Assembly: GCF_000718305.1 (NCBI RefSeq)
Contig: NZ_JOFQ01000012.1
Span: 186,001 to 250,000, forward strand
Direction: 5' to 3'
From: Streptomyces niger
GTDB taxonomy: Bacteria; Actinomycetota; Actinomycetes; Streptomycetales; Streptomycetaceae
DNA length: 64,000 bases
Made by a program: the position numbers and the translations under genes. The notes beneath the pieces are model-generated. The model did not search any database, was not told where the DNA came from, and saw only the letters and a list, made by a program, of their open reading frames with translations. Every line of letters begins with the position of its first letter. Positions within the stretch are counted from its first letter, which is position 1. Positions 14,965 through 23,430 of the stretch are shown here, piece by piece.

Positions 14965-16638
14965 GTGTCCGCCACCACGCCGCAGACCCCGCCCGACCAG
15001 GAGATGCTCAGCCGGCTGTGCATGGTCCGGCACGGCGAGTCGACCTGCAATTCCGTGCACCGCATCGCCGGCCAGCGCGACGCCCCGCTGACGTTCCTGG
15101 GCCGTATCCAGGCCGAGCAGGTCGCCCGCCGCCACCGGGGCCGGCACTTCGACCGCGTCTTCGTCTCCCCGCTCACCCGCGCCTACGAGACCGCCGGGAT
15201 CATCTTCGGCGAGGAGGACGGCGCCGGCCCCGCGCACACGGTGGACGCCCGGCTGATGGAGCGCGACTTCGGCAGCTACACCCTGGAGAGCAAGTCGATC
15301 CTCCAGCGCCGCCACGGCATCGCCGAGTACGAGCGCGCCATGAACGCCGACAGCCCCACCCAGCAGGGCGGGGAGAGCTTCGCGCAGTTCACGGGGCGGG
15401 TGCGCGCCTTCTACGAGCAGGAACTGCTGCCCGCGCTGCGGCGCGGCGAGACGGTGTGCGTGGTGTCGCACAAGTACGTCGTCGAGCTGATCTGCCGGTT
15501 CATCCTCGACCGCCCCGCCGAGGAGTCCTACGACCTGCGGCTGCCCAACTCGCAGATGCTCCAGGGCGACCGGATCCCGTCCTACGTCAAGAACGAGAAC
15601 GAGACCATGAACATGGTCTACGACTGGATCGTCGTCAACCACCCCAAGGTCTTCTGCGCCGGTCTGGCCGCCGGCCTGCTGGGCAACTGGGCCGGGCTGC
15701 ACGTGACCACCTCGCCCCTCGTACTGCTTGCGCTGCTGGTGGTGGCGAGTGTGATCACCATGTGCCGGGTCGAACTGGAGCGGGCCCGCGAGTTCGTCAC
15801 CGACCGGGGCATCGTGCGCTCGGTCGCGGTGCGCTACCTCGCCCTGCCCGTCGCGCTCGCGCTCGCGCTGCGCTGGTGGGACGCGGGTCCGACCAGTACG
15901 GCGGTCACCGCGGCGATCTTCCTGGCGACGCCCGGTTCGGTGGTCGCGATGACGGTCAGCCGCTGCCTCGGCGGGATGATCATGCCGACGTTCGCCCAGG
16001 TGCTGCTCTCCTCGCTGGCCGCCGCCGGCTCCTTCTCCGCCGTGCTCGCGCTGACCTTGCGCGAGGGGGTGGGGGAGGCCGTCGCCATCAGCGCGGCCGC
16101 CTCCACCGGGGTGGTCGCCGCCGCCTTCGTCCTGGTCGGCCGGTTGCGGCGCCGCGCACCGATCCGCACCGCCAAGTTCGGCGAACGCTACGGCTATGTC
16201 GCCGTGCTGATCCTCACCGCGTTCATCGTGCTGGTCACCCTGAAGCTCGACCTGGGCGGCTGCACCGCGTACGCGCCCACAGCGGTGGGAGTCGCGGTGG
16301 GGCTGCGGCTGGTCGCCGCGGTGTGCAAGCGGCGCGGCCACGTCCAGAGCCTGGACGACTACACCGCCATGACGTACCCGAACGTCTTCGTCGTCGTCAT
16401 CATCGCGGCGCTGACCGGCAACACCCATCTCGAACAGGTGGCGATCTGGACGCTGCTGCCGATGTTCGTCCTGTCGTTCTTCGACAGCTACTACGCCCGC
16501 TTCCTCGTGGTCGCTCCCGACGACGCCCGCTGGCCGGTGGTGCTGGGCCTCAAGGAACGGACCGACCCGCCGGCGCCGCGCGCCGAGCAGCCGCCCACCC
16601 CGGGCGCCACCCTTCCTCAGTCGCCTCAACACGTCTGA
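14965..16638 (+). CDS. Fusion of histidine phosphatase domain to a polytopic BASS-like membrane domain
   Basis: A 557-aa two-part protein. Residues about 15-205 form a complete histidine-phosphatase (phosphoglycerate-mutase-like) domain: RHG motif at 22-24 with nucleophile His23, Arg72 in SPLTRAYETA, acidic LMERDFG and second His169 in VVSHKY. Residues about 229-530 contain eight or nine hydrophobic helices; the segments ATPGSVVAMTVSRCLGG and YPNVFVVVIIAALTGN resemble bile-acid:sodium-symporter (BASS) family elements, though weakly. The C-terminal 30 residues are Pro-rich. GTG 14965 has GGGAG 8 nt upstream. Coupling a cytoplasmic phosphatase to a transporter-like domain suggests transport with dephosphorylation or phosphate-gated transport; the substrate is unknown. 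Confidence 0.8.
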   Translation: MSATTPQTPPDQEMLSRLCMVRHGESTCNSVHRIAGQRDAPLTFLGRIQAEQVARRHRGRHFDRVFVSPLTRAYETAGIIFGEEDGAGPAHTVDARLMERDFGSYTLESKSILQRRHGIAEYERAMNADSPTQQGGESFAQFTGRVRAFYEQELLPALRRGETVCVVSHKYVVELICRFILDRPAEESYDLRLPNSQMLQGDRIPSYVKNENETMNMVYDWIVVNHPKVFCAGLAAGLLGNWAGLHVTTSPLVLLALLVVASVITMCRVELERAREFVTDRGIVRSVAVRYLALPVALALALRWWDAGPTSTAVTAAIFLATPGSVVAMTVSRCLGGMIMPTFAQVLLSSLAAAGSFSAVLALTLREGVGEAVAISAAASTGVVAAAFVLVGRLRRRAPIRTAKFGERYGYVAVLILTAFIVLVTLKLDLGGCTAYAPTAVGVAVGLRLVAAVCKRRGHVQSLDDYTAMTYPNVFVVVIIAALTGNTHLEQVAIWTLLPMFVLSFFDSYYARFLVVAPDDARWPVVLGLKERTDPPAPRAEQPPTPGATLPQSPQHV

Positions 16639-16656
16639 CCGGTACAGGAGTTGACG

Positions 16657-18183
16657 ATGACCACCGCCCCGCCGCCCGCCTCCCTGATACCCCGCCCCGT
16701 CCTGTTCTGGAGCGGCGTCGCCCTGACGTCCGCCGGCGTCATCGAGCACCTGTGGATGTTCCTGGAGTGCGCCCCCATGGACTTCGACATGTCGATGATG
16801 ACCATGACCCCCGCCATGTGGGCGGCGATGGTGGCCATCGTGGTCGGCGTCGTGCTGTCCGCCCTGGCGCTGCGGCAGCCCGCCGGCGCCCGCTCCGCCC
16901 CGGCACCGGGCGCCGAAACGACCACGGCCGGCCGTCGTCGGCTCATCGCCATCCTGAGCTTCGCGCTCATCGTGGACCAGATGAAGCCCGCCACCCTCGC
17001 CTTCGTGTCCCCCGGCATGCGCCAGGAGTACCACCTCAGCGCCGCCGACGTGGCCTGGCTGCCCACCGTCGCCTTGACCGGCACCGTACTCGGCTCGCTC
17101 ATCTGGGGGCGGGCCGCCGACCGGATCGGCCGACGCGCCACCATCCTCATCGCTTCCCTGCTCTTCCTGGGGACGACGGTGTGCGGCGCGATGCCCAGCT
17201 TCAGCGGCAACCTCATCATGTGCGCCATGATGGGCATGGCCGCCGGCGGCATGCTGCCCGTCGTCTACGCGCTGATGACCGAGAGCCTTCCTCCCGGGCG
17301 CCGCGCCGCGATCATGGTGCTGCAGGCCGGACTGACCACCACCGGCGGCTACATGGCCGCCTCCGGGCTCGCCGCGCTGCTGCTGCCGCTCAGCGGCTGG
17401 CGCATGCTGTGGTTCGCCCAACTCCCCCCGGTTCTGCTGCTGATCGCCCTGAATCGGTGGATCCCGGAGTCCGCAGCCTTCAGCGCGGGCAAGGAGCGCG
17501 CCACCCGCGTACCGGCCGCCACCCTCTTCCGCCGCCCGCAGACCACCAAAACCCTGATCGTCACCGCCTACGGCCTGGCCTGGGGACTGGTCTACTGGGG
17601 CTTCATCACCTTCCTGCCCAGCCAGCTGGAGGCCTCGCACAGCCACGGCATGTCCGCTGCCACCTTGCTGTTCCTCTCCTCCCTGCTGGCCATCCCCACC
17701 TGCGCCCTGGCCGCCTGGCTCTACACCCGCTGGTCGGCCAGGAACACCATGGTCCTCTACGCCGGCCTGACCGTCGCGTCCCTCGTCGCCCTGGCCGTCC
17801 TCGGCCTCGACGACAGCGGCCCCCTCACCCTGGCGGCTGTCATGCTGCTGTTCGCCGGCACCGCCGGTGTCATCGCCCTGCTGGGCCCGTACACGGCCGA
17901 GATCTTCCCCACCGCGATCCGCGGCACCGCCGGCGGCTGGGTGGCGGCCGTGGGCAAGTCCGGCGGCGCCTTCGGCCCGCCTCTGATCGCTCTCGTGCTC
18001 TCCGCCCCCGGCGGCATGCGCACCGCCGCGGTCTTCGTCGCCCTTCCGATGGCTGCCGCAGGCGTAGCCGTACTGGCCCGCGGCAGCAACCCCCAGGCCG
18101 CGCGGGAAGCCACCGACAAGACCCCGCTCGACGCCGAACTCGACAGCCTGCTGCACGACGCGCCGGTCCCCGCCCGCCCGTAG
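16657..18183 (+). CDS. MFS transporter with additional N-terminal helices
   Basis: A 508-aa permease. Two helices precede the core: residues 12-35 and 50-72, the latter after a Met-rich stretch (DFDMSMMTMTPAMW). Twelve MFS helices follow. The cytoplasmic loop signature GRAADRIGRR lies after TM2 of the core, and a sugar-porter-like YTAEIFPTAIRGTAGG motif is near residue 415. ATG 16657 has CAGGAG 6 nt upstream. The family can be uptake (aromatic acid/metabolite:H+ symport) or efflux. It follows the phosphatase-transporter fusion by 18 nt and is part of the same run. Confidence 0.88.
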   Translation: MTTAPPPASLIPRPVLFWSGVALTSAGVIEHLWMFLECAPMDFDMSMMTMTPAMWAAMVAIVVGVVLSALALRQPAGARSAPAPGAETTTAGRRRLIAILSFALIVDQMKPATLAFVSPGMRQEYHLSAADVAWLPTVALTGTVLGSLIWGRAADRIGRRATILIASLLFLGTTVCGAMPSFSGNLIMCAMMGMAAGGMLPVVYALMTESLPPGRRAAIMVLQAGLTTTGGYMAASGLAALLLPLSGWRMLWFAQLPPVLLLIALNRWIPESAAFSAGKERATRVPAATLFRRPQTTKTLIVTAYGLAWGLVYWGFITFLPSQLEASHSHGMSAATLLFLSSLLAIPTCALAAWLYTRWSARNTMVLYAGLTVASLVALAVLGLDDSGPLTLAAVMLLFAGTAGVIALLGPYTAEIFPTAIRGTAGGWVAAVGKSGGAFGPPLIALVLSAPGGMRTAAVFVALPMAAAGVAVLARGSNPQAAREATDKTPLDAELDSLLHDAPVPARP

Positions 18184-18233
18184 TCAGGCCCGCCCCCCCC
18201 GCGACCCCGCCGCACCACACGATCGGAGCTCCC

Positions 18234-18278
18234 GTGTCCGCAACTGCCTCGTCCCACAACGGAAGTGAGGTCACATGA
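18234..18278 (+). CDS. 14-codon upstream ORF coupled to the symporter start
   Basis: GGAG ends 5 nt before a GTG at 18234 that opens a 14-residue frame (VSATASSHNGSEVT). It terminates in ATGA, overlapping the symporter ATG. The place is where MctP-type symporter genes often have a small DUF3311 membrane-protein gene; here only this hydrophilic peptide remains. It may be a translational-coupling leader or the residue of a lost DUF3311 gene. Confidence 0.4.
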   Translation: MSATASSHNGSEVT

Positions 18279-19903
18279 AGGACGGCGTCAACGGCGTCGC
18301 GCTCGCCGTGTTCCTCTTCTTCTTCCTGGTCGTCACGGTCATGGGTTTCCTGGCCACGCGCTGGCGCAAGCCCGATGACGCGGCGTCGCTGGACGAATGG
18401 GGGCTGGGCGGCCGCTCCTTCGGTACCTGGATCACCTGGTTCCTGCTCGGCGGCGACGTCTACACCGCCTACACCTTCGTCGCCGTACCGGCCGCGATCT
18501 ACGCCGCGGGCGCCGCCGGCTTCTTCGCGGTGCCCTACACGATCCTGGTCTACCCGCTGATCTTCACGTTCCTGCCGCGCCTGTGGTCGGTCTCGCACCG
18601 CCACGGCTACGTCACCACCGCGGACTTCGTGCGGGGCCGCTTCGGCTCCAAGAGTCTCTCGCTCGCGGTCGCCTTCACCGGCATCCTCGCCCTGATGCCC
18701 TACATCGCCCTCCAACTGGTCGGCATCCAGGCCGTGTTGGACGTGCTGGGCGTCGGCGGCGGTGAACACACCAACTGGTTCATGAAGGACCTGCCGCTGC
18801 TCATCGCCTTCGCCGTGCTCGCCGCCTACACCTACTCGGCCGGGCTGCGCGCCCCCGCCATGATCGCGTTCGTCAAGGACACGCTGATCTACCTCGTCAT
18901 CACCGTCGCCATCGTCTACATCCCGATCAAACTCGGCGGTTTCGACGACATCTTCGCCGCCGCCCACCGCGCCTTCGCGCAGACCAACCCGGCCACCGGC
19001 GCCCCGCGCGGCGCGCTCGTCAGCGGGTCCGAGGCCCAGTGGACGTACGCGACGCTCGCGCTCGGCTCCGCGATGGCGATGTTCATGTACCCGCATTCGA
19101 TCACGGCGACCCTGTCGTCGAAGAACCGCAATGTGATCCGCCGCAGCACCACCGTGATGCCCCTGTACACGCTGATGCTGGGACTGCTGGCGCTGCTCGG
19201 GTTCATGGCGATCGCGGCCGGGGTCGAGGTCGACAACGGTCAGCTGGCGATCCCCCAGCTGTTCGAGGACATGTTCCCGGACTGGTTCACGGGCGTCGCG
19301 TTCGCGGCGATCGGCATCGGCGCGCTGGTCCCCGCGGCCATCATGTCCATCGCCGCGGCGAACCTGTTCACGCGCAACGTCTACAAGGACCTCCTCAAGC
19401 CGCACGCGACGGCCGAGCAGGAGACCAAGGTCTCCAAGCTGGTCTCGCTCCTGGTGAAGGTCGGTGCGCTCGCCTTCGTCCTCACCATGGACAAGACCGT
19501 CGCCATCAACTTCCAGCTGCTCGGCGGCATCTGGATCCTGCAGACCTTCCCGGCCCTGGTCGGCGGCCTGTTCACGCGCTGGTTCCACCGGTGGGCGCTG
19601 CTCGCCGGCTGGGCGGCCGGCATGGCGTACGGCACCCTCGCCGCGTACGGCGTCGCCTCCCCGGCCCAGAAACACTTCGGCGGCTCCGCAGAGGAGATCC
19701 CGGGCATCGGCGAGATCGGCTACATCGGCTTGACGGCGTTCGTGCTGAACGCGGTCGTGACCGTGGCCCTCACCTGCGTCCTCAAGGCGCTGAAGGCTCC
19801 CGAGGGCGTCGATGAGACGTCGCCGTCGGACTACACGGCCGACGCCGGTGACGAGGGCGTCCGGGCCGAACTGCCGCAGCCCGTGGCGGGATCCGCCCCT
19901 TGA
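18275..19903 (+). CDS. mctP: Sodium:solute symporter, monocarboxylate-uptake (MctP) type
   Basis: A 542-aa SSS-family permease with about 13 hydrophobic helices. Signatures include the N-terminal DEWGLGGRSFGTWITWFLLGGDVYTAYTF, the central AMFMYPHSITATLSSK and the IMSIAAANLFTRNVYKDLL region that contributes to sodium binding. Relatives import lactate, pyruvate, acetate and similar acids. The hydrophilic C-terminus (about 35 residues) is acidic. The ATG overlaps the stop of a short leader frame. It is followed by a strong bidirectional terminator. Gene symbol by family resemblance; substrate not provable from sequence. Confidence 0.82.
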   Translation: MKDGVNGVALAVFLFFFLVVTVMGFLATRWRKPDDAASLDEWGLGGRSFGTWITWFLLGGDVYTAYTFVAVPAAIYAAGAAGFFAVPYTILVYPLIFTFLPRLWSVSHRHGYVTTADFVRGRFGSKSLSLAVAFTGILALMPYIALQLVGIQAVLDVLGVGGGEHTNWFMKDLPLLIAFAVLAAYTYSAGLRAPAMIAFVKDTLIYLVITVAIVYIPIKLGGFDDIFAAAHRAFAQTNPATGAPRGALVSGSEAQWTYATLALGSAMAMFMYPHSITATLSSKNRNVIRRSTTVMPLYTLMLGLLALLGFMAIAAGVEVDNGQLAIPQLFEDMFPDWFTGVAFAAIGIGALVPAAIMSIAAANLFTRNVYKDLLKPHATAEQETKVSKLVSLLVKVGALAFVLTMDKTVAINFQLLGGIWILQTFPALVGGLFTRWFHRWALLAGWAAGMAYGTLAAYGVASPAQKHFGGSAEEIPGIGEIGYIGLTAFVLNAVVTVALTCVLKALKAPEGVDETSPSDYTADAGDEGVRAELPQPVAGSAP

Positions 19904-19912
19904 TGAGGCGCG

Positions 19913-19960
19913 CGTGAGCGGGGCGGACGGGATGACGGTCTCCCGTCCGCCCCGCTCACG
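19913..19960. terminator. Strong bidirectional terminator hairpin
   Basis: A perfect 20-bp stem (19913-19932 with 19941-19960) and an 8-nt loop lie between the converging symporter and TetR genes. No T-run follows, as is usual for Streptomyces terminators. Confidence 0.85.
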
Positions 19961-19973
19961 TCGTGCGTGGGAG

Positions 19974-20579
19974 TTACGCCGCCGCCGGTGCGGGCGCCCC
20001 GATCGATTGCAGCGCGGTGGTCACGCTGCGCTTGAGGGAGCGGGCGCTCGCCCCGGCACGGGAGCGCAGGTTCACCCCGTAGGCGACCAGAGCCAGCACG
20101 TCGGCCGCCGCTGCCGGATCGGCACCGTCCGTCAGCTGTCCGCGCGCCTGAGCTGTCACCAGGGCGGCGTGCAGAGCGTCGCGCAGCCCGCGATGGTGCC
20201 GGTCCAGGATGCGGGCGACCTCCGCGTCCCCGTTCTCCGTGCCCGCGTGCGCGTTGGAGACCATGCAGCCCCACCGTGCGTAGGCGCCCGAGCAGCGCGC
20301 CCTGATCAGGCCGCCGAAGAACTCCTCGATGGCGGGCAGGCCCCGCTCGTCCTCGGCGAGCCGGCGGAACATCGGCTGCGAGCGGTGTTCGAGGTAGCGG
20401 CGCAGCGCGGCCAGGTACAGCTCCTGCTTGCCGCCGAAGGTGGCGTACAGGCTGGAGCGATTCAGTCCGGTCGCCGCCACGACGTCCTGGATCCCGGTCG
20501 AGGCGACGCCCTGCTGCCAGAACAACAGCAGCGCGGTCTCCAGCGCCGCGTCCGGGTCGAAGTGTTTGACGTCCGGCAT
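19974..20579 (-). CDS. TetR/AcrR-family regulator (peroxiredoxin-linked)
   Basis: A 201-aa regulator. HTH in residues about 8-55: FDPDAALETALLLFWQQGVASTGIQDVVAATGLNRSSLYATFGGKQELY, the pattern of the YxaF/AcrR-like TetR branch. ATG 20579 has GAGG 6 nt upstream; a longer frame upstream lacks a site and crosses the operator, so it was rejected. A 20-bp quasi-palindrome lies 16 bp upstream of its start and recurs in front of the divergent peroxiredoxin, implying that this protein represses both. The inducer is probably an oxidant or electrophile (inference). Confidence 0.92.
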   Translation of the reverse strand: MPDVKHFDPDAALETALLLFWQQGVASTGIQDVVAATGLNRSSLYATFGGKQELYLAALRRYLEHRSQPMFRRLAEDERGLPAIEEFFGGLIRARCSGAYARWGCMVSNAHAGTENGDAEVARILDRHHRGLRDALHAALVTAQARGQLTDGADPAAAADVLALVAYGVNLRSRAGASARSLKRSVTTALQSIGAPAPAAA

Positions 20580-20594
20580 GGCCCACCTCACCAA

Positions 20595-20614
20595 CTTGAA
20601 ACAGGGGTTCCAAG
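20595..20614. promoter_or_regulatory. TetR operator copy 1 (CTTGAAAC...GTTCCAAG)
   Basis: An imperfect palindrome with half-sites CTTGAAAC and GTTCCAAG around 4 nt. It recurs at 20928-20947 with the same CTTGAAACA and TTCCAAG arms. It overlaps the expected promoter of the TetR gene. Confidence 0.75.
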
Positions 20615-20716
20615 ATAACTCCGTGCGGCCTGCAGGTACAGGGCCGCGGGAAGGCGCCCGTCCAGGTTCGTCCAGGATCCCGGCGCACGGCCCGCCGTCG
20701 CTTCCACCCTGAGCGC

Positions 20717-20863
20717 ATGAACCGCATACCCCCACTGTGGACGGCGGCATACGGCTCGCACGGCTCGTCGGCGCGTCGCTTCCTGGCTCGCCGGGCAGTC
20801 AAGACCGCGGCCTTCCTGCGCGCGCTTGCCCTGGCCGACCACCGTCCGTTCACCACGCTGTAA
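20717..20863 (+). CDS. Candidate 48-aa small ORF between the TetR and peroxiredoxin genes
   Basis: ATG 20717 to TAA 20863 encodes MNRIPPLWTAAYG...FTTL, a basic helical peptide with high third-position GC (about 40 of 48 codons). There is no recognised family and the ribosome site is weak. It is the only coding-like stretch in the 433-bp gap 20580-21012, which otherwise holds the two operator copies. Confidence 0.25.
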   Translation: MNRIPPLWTAAYGSHGSSARRFLARRAVKTAAFLRALALADHRPFTTL

Positions 20864-20927
20864 AGCCGTCACTCCGTAAATCCCGCTGAAGAACGTTGTG
20901 TTGGCAGGAGGCGCCGCTTGCCCTTAT

Positions 20928-20947
20928 CTTGAAACAGTCATTCCAAG
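20928..20947. promoter_or_regulatory. TetR operator copy 2 upstream of the peroxiredoxin gene
   Basis: Second copy of the 20-bp quasi-palindrome, identical to copy 1 in the first ten and last seven bases. It ends 65 bp before the peroxiredoxin start, consistent with promoter occlusion. Confidence 0.75.
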
Positions 20948-21012
20948 TTTTGGGTGGCCCCGGCTCCTCCCGGCCGGGGCCACGCACCCAGCGCCCACGG
21001 AAGGTCACACCC

Positions 21013-21660
21013 ATGTCCCTCAACGCAGAACTGCGCACCTTCTACGAAGCCCGCCAGCAGCAGATCCCCGCCGAGGTGCGAGAGATCATGCAGCGGGCCG
21101 GCGCCGAACTCGCCGCCTCCGGCCAGGCCGACCGCGCCCTCGCCGCCGGCGCCCAGGCCCCCGACTTCACCCTGCCCACCGCCACCGGCGACACCAGGAC
21201 GCTCGGCGAGCTGCTCGCCCAGGGGCCCGTCGTCCTCACCTTCTACCGCGGCGCCTGGTGCCCGTACTGCAACATCGCGCTGCGCTCCCTCCAGCAGCAC
21301 CACGACGCCCTCACCGAACGCGGCGCCCGCCTCCTCGCCGTCTCCCCGCAGATCCCCGACGAGTCGCTCTCGCTCGCCGAGAAGCACGCACTCGCCTTCG
21401 ACGTGCTGAGCGACATCGGCTCCGCCGTCGCCAAGACCTACGGCCTCGCCTTCGACCTGCCCGACGACCTCGCGGCCGTCTACGACCGGCTCGGCTTCGA
21501 CCTGCAGCACGTCAACGGCGGTCACGCCCGCACCCTGCCGCTGCCCGCCACCTACGTCATCGACCGGTCCGGCACCATCCGATGGGCCTTCGCGGACACC
21601 GACTACACCACCCGCGCCGAGCCGGCCGACATCCTGGCCGCGCTCGACGCCCTCGGCTGA
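21013..21660 (+). CDS. Peroxiredoxin-like AhpC/TSA-family protein
   Basis: A 215-aa thioredoxin-fold peroxiredoxin. The active-site motif FYRGAWCPYCNIAL has C83 and C86, the Cys-Pro-Tyr-Cys arrangement of the peroxiredoxin-like subgroup. A 45-residue helical N-terminus (LNAELRTFYEARQQQIPAEV) precedes the core, which begins APDFTLPTATGD. The C-terminal segment TYVIDRSGTIRWAFADTDYTTRAEP is typical. It probably reduces hydroperoxides or quinone-like oxidants. ATG 21013 has GGAAGG 8 nt upstream; longer in-frame starts would cross the operator. Controlled by the TetR operator at 20928-20947. Confidence 0.9.
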   Translation: MSLNAELRTFYEARQQQIPAEVREIMQRAGAELAASGQADRALAAGAQAPDFTLPTATGDTRTLGELLAQGPVVLTFYRGAWCPYCNIALRSLQQHHDALTERGARLLAVSPQIPDESLSLAEKHALAFDVLSDIGSAVAKTYGLAFDLPDDLAAVYDRLGFDLQHVNGGHARTLPLPATYVIDRSGTIRWAFADTDYTTRAEPADILAALDALG

Positions 21661-21686
21661 ATCCCGATGCGCTCGGCTGGTCAGGG

Positions 21687-22928
21687 TTACTCCGTGTCCC
21701 AGGTGACGGGCAGGCTCTCGATTCCGTGGATGTCGGAGTCGGTGCGCAGGGGTACCTCCTCCCGCGGAACGGCGAGGCGGAGCGTGGGGAAGCGGGTGAA
21801 GAGGGCGGGGAAGGCGACCCGCATCTCGACACGGGCCAGTTGCTGCCCCAGGCACTGGTGGATGCCGTGGCCGAACGCGAGGTGCCCGATGGCCTTGCGC
21901 TGCAGGTCGAGGGTGTCGGGGTCGGGGAACCGCTGCGGGTCCCGGTTGGCGGCCTGCAACGACAGCGTGACCGTCTCCCCGGCCCTGATCAACTGACCGT
22001 CCAGCTCGACGTCCTCCAGCGCTGCCCGTGCCCCGGTGTGGGCGATGGTCAGGTACCGCATCAGCTCCTCGACGGCCTGGTCGGCGAGGCCGGGGTCGGC
22101 GCGCAGGGCGGCCGCCTGCTCGGGATGTTCCAGCAGTGCGAAGGTGCCGAGCGCCAGCATGTTGGCGGTGGTGTCGAGCCCGGCGGCCAGCAGGAACCCG
22201 CCCAGGCCGGCCAGCTCCTCGTCGGTCAGGTTCGTGGTGGTCAGGTCGCTGAGCAGGTCGTCGGTCGGCCGGGCACGCTTGGCCACCACCAGCTCACCGA
22301 TCAGCTCCTGCAGCGCGGACAGGGCCGCGAACTGCTCCGCCACCGGGGCATCGGTACGGAACACGGCGGCGGCCTGGCGCTGGAAGCGGTCGCGGTCGGC
22401 GACGGGCACTCCCAGCAGCTCGCAGATCATGAGGGCGGGTACGGGATACGCGTACGCCGTCACCAGCTCCACCGCCGGCCCCTGACGCTCCATCGCATCC
22501 AGGTGCTCGGCGACTACCTGTGCCACGCGCTCGGTGAGCGCCCGCATCCGGCGGACCGTGAACTTGCCCATCAGCAGCCGCCGGTAGCGGGTGTGGTGAG
22601 GCGGGTCGATCCCGGTCATGTCGCCGACCGGGGCCGGCCCGATCTCCGGCGTGCCCTCGTACGGCATCGGGTGGTGCAGCAACTCGTACCGGGAGCTGAA
22701 GCGCGGGTCGCCGGCTATCGCGCGGATCACCGAGTGGCCGGTGGCCAGCCAGCCCAGGTGCCCGTCCGGGTAACGCATCCGGCGCAACGGCCGTTCCGCG
22801 CGCAGCCGCCCCAGCGCATCGGGCGGGTCGAAAGGGCAGCCCGCCGGACGCGAGGCCGGCAGCCCGGACAGCGGCGAAAGCGCTGCGGGCCTGGCGTCGG
22901 GCAGGGCGTCAGAGGTGGCGTCGGTCAT
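21687..22928 (-). CDS. Cytochrome P450 (class I, bacterial soluble type)
   Basis: A 413-aa P450. Diagnostic motifs: [12 protein letters not shown] near residue 110, I-helix [13 protein letters not shown] near 247, ExxR in EELMRYL and the heme-binding loop [11 protein letters not shown] with Cys359. GGAGG lies 9 nt upstream of ATG 22928. No ferredoxin or reductase gene is adjacent, so redox partners must be supplied elsewhere. It lies 47 nt downstream of the ribbon-helix-helix regulator gene on the same strand and is probably co-transcribed and co-regulated with it. The substrate is unknown; the sequence has the look of the CYP105/CYP107-type actinobacterial enzymes. Confidence 0.93.
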   Translation of the reverse strand: MTDATSDALPDARPAALSPLSGLPASRPAGCPFDPPDALGRLRAERPLRRMRYPDGHLGWLATGHSVIRAIAGDPRFSSRYELLHHPMPYEGTPEIGPAPVGDMTGIDPPHHTRYRRLLMGKFTVRRMRALTERVAQVVAEHLDAMERQGPAVELVTAYAYPVPALMICELLGVPVADRDRFQRQAAAVFRTDAPVAEQFAALSALQELIGELVVAKRARPTDDLLSDLTTTNLTDEELAGLGGFLLAAGLDTTANMLALGTFALLEHPEQAAALRADPGLADQAVEELMRYLTIAHTGARAALEDVELDGQLIRAGETVTLSLQAANRDPQRFPDPDTLDLQRKAIGHLAFGHGIHQCLGQQLARVEMRVAFPALFTRFPTLRLAVPREEVPLRTDSDIHGIESLPVTWDTE

Positions 22929-22975
22929 GGTGTATGGCCTCCATCAGGAGTGGAGAAGCAGAGAAGTCGAGCGGG

Positions 22976-23401
22976 TCACCGGTCGCGCGCCGGCGGCTCC
23001 AGGGCCGTGGTGACGGCCCGTACCAGCCAGACGTTGACCGACAGCCCTTCGGCCGTGGCGGCCTCCTCGACCCGGGTCTTGAGGTGGGCCGGCAGACGGA
23101 AGTTGATGCGGGCCGTGCCGCCGTCTTTGCCGTCCGCCGGGCCGGGTGGCAGGAGTGTCCGCGGCGAGCTCACCACGAACTCGGGGTCGAGCCCGCGGAG
23201 CCGCACGTCCACCGAGCCCGGGGCCAGGTCGCGAGTGACCTCGTCCATGGCGTCGGACAGCGCGTTCAGCAGGGTGAGCCGGACGGCCCGCTCCAGGGGA
23301 GCGGTGAGCCGCTCGGCCAGCTTGCGTGCGGCCTCTCCGCCTGCGTCGGCGGCCACTGCGAGCTCCCGCCGGAGGGTGTCGACGTAGGGCGTGAGGTCCA
23401 T
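22976..23401 (-). CDS. Ribbon-helix-helix (HicB/Arc-type) putative regulator
   Basis: A 141-aa protein. Residues 1-60 are helical (MDLTPYVDTLRRELAVAADAGGEAARKLAERL...LLNALSDAMDEVTRDL). The C-terminal part, TARINFRLPAHLKTRVEEAATAEGLSVNVWLVRAVTTAL, is a classical ribbon-helix-helix: a beta strand with alternating polar residues, then two helices. The start codon at 23401 is itself embedded in a TGGCGCCA palindrome, and two arrays of such boxes at 11-bp spacing lie here and about 145 bp upstream. The protein probably binds them and controls itself and the downstream P450. No toxin partner is adjacent, arguing against a simple HicAB module. Confidence 0.75.
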   Translation of the reverse strand: MDLTPYVDTLRRELAVAADAGGEAARKLAERLTAPLERAVRLTLLNALSDAMDEVTRDLAPGSVDVRLRGLDPEFVVSSPRTLLPPGPADGKDGGTARINFRLPAHLKTRVEEAATAEGLSVNVWLVRAVTTALEPPARDR

Positions 23402-23430
23402 GGCGCCAATATGGCACCATGATGGCGCCA
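23401..23430. promoter_or_regulatory. Array of three TGGCRCCA boxes at exact 11-bp spacing
   Basis: TGGCGCCA (23401-23408), TGGCACCA (23412-23419) and TGGCGCCA (23423-23430) repeat every 11 bp, one helical turn. The array covers the start codon of the ribbon-helix-helix gene. Such phased palindromes are typical cooperative sites for MetJ-like ribbon-helix-helix dimers. Confidence 0.7.

Noticed and set aside
13258..16638. Apparent 1126-codon plus-strand fusion reaching from inside the flavoprotein into the phosphatase-transporter gene
   Set aside because: The first part is an out-of-frame reading of the flavoprotein; the true product starts at GTG 14965 with a ribosome site.
14710..18156. A very long antisense open frame (over 1100 codons) opposite the phosphatase, MFS and flavoprotein genes
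   Set aside because: Gly/Ala/Arg/Gln-rich translation without any domain, lying antisense to genes with clear families; an effect of GC-biased third positions.
22976..23401. HicAB-type toxin-antitoxin system
   Set aside because: The ribbon-helix-helix protein has no adjacent HicA-like toxin; the next gene is a P450.
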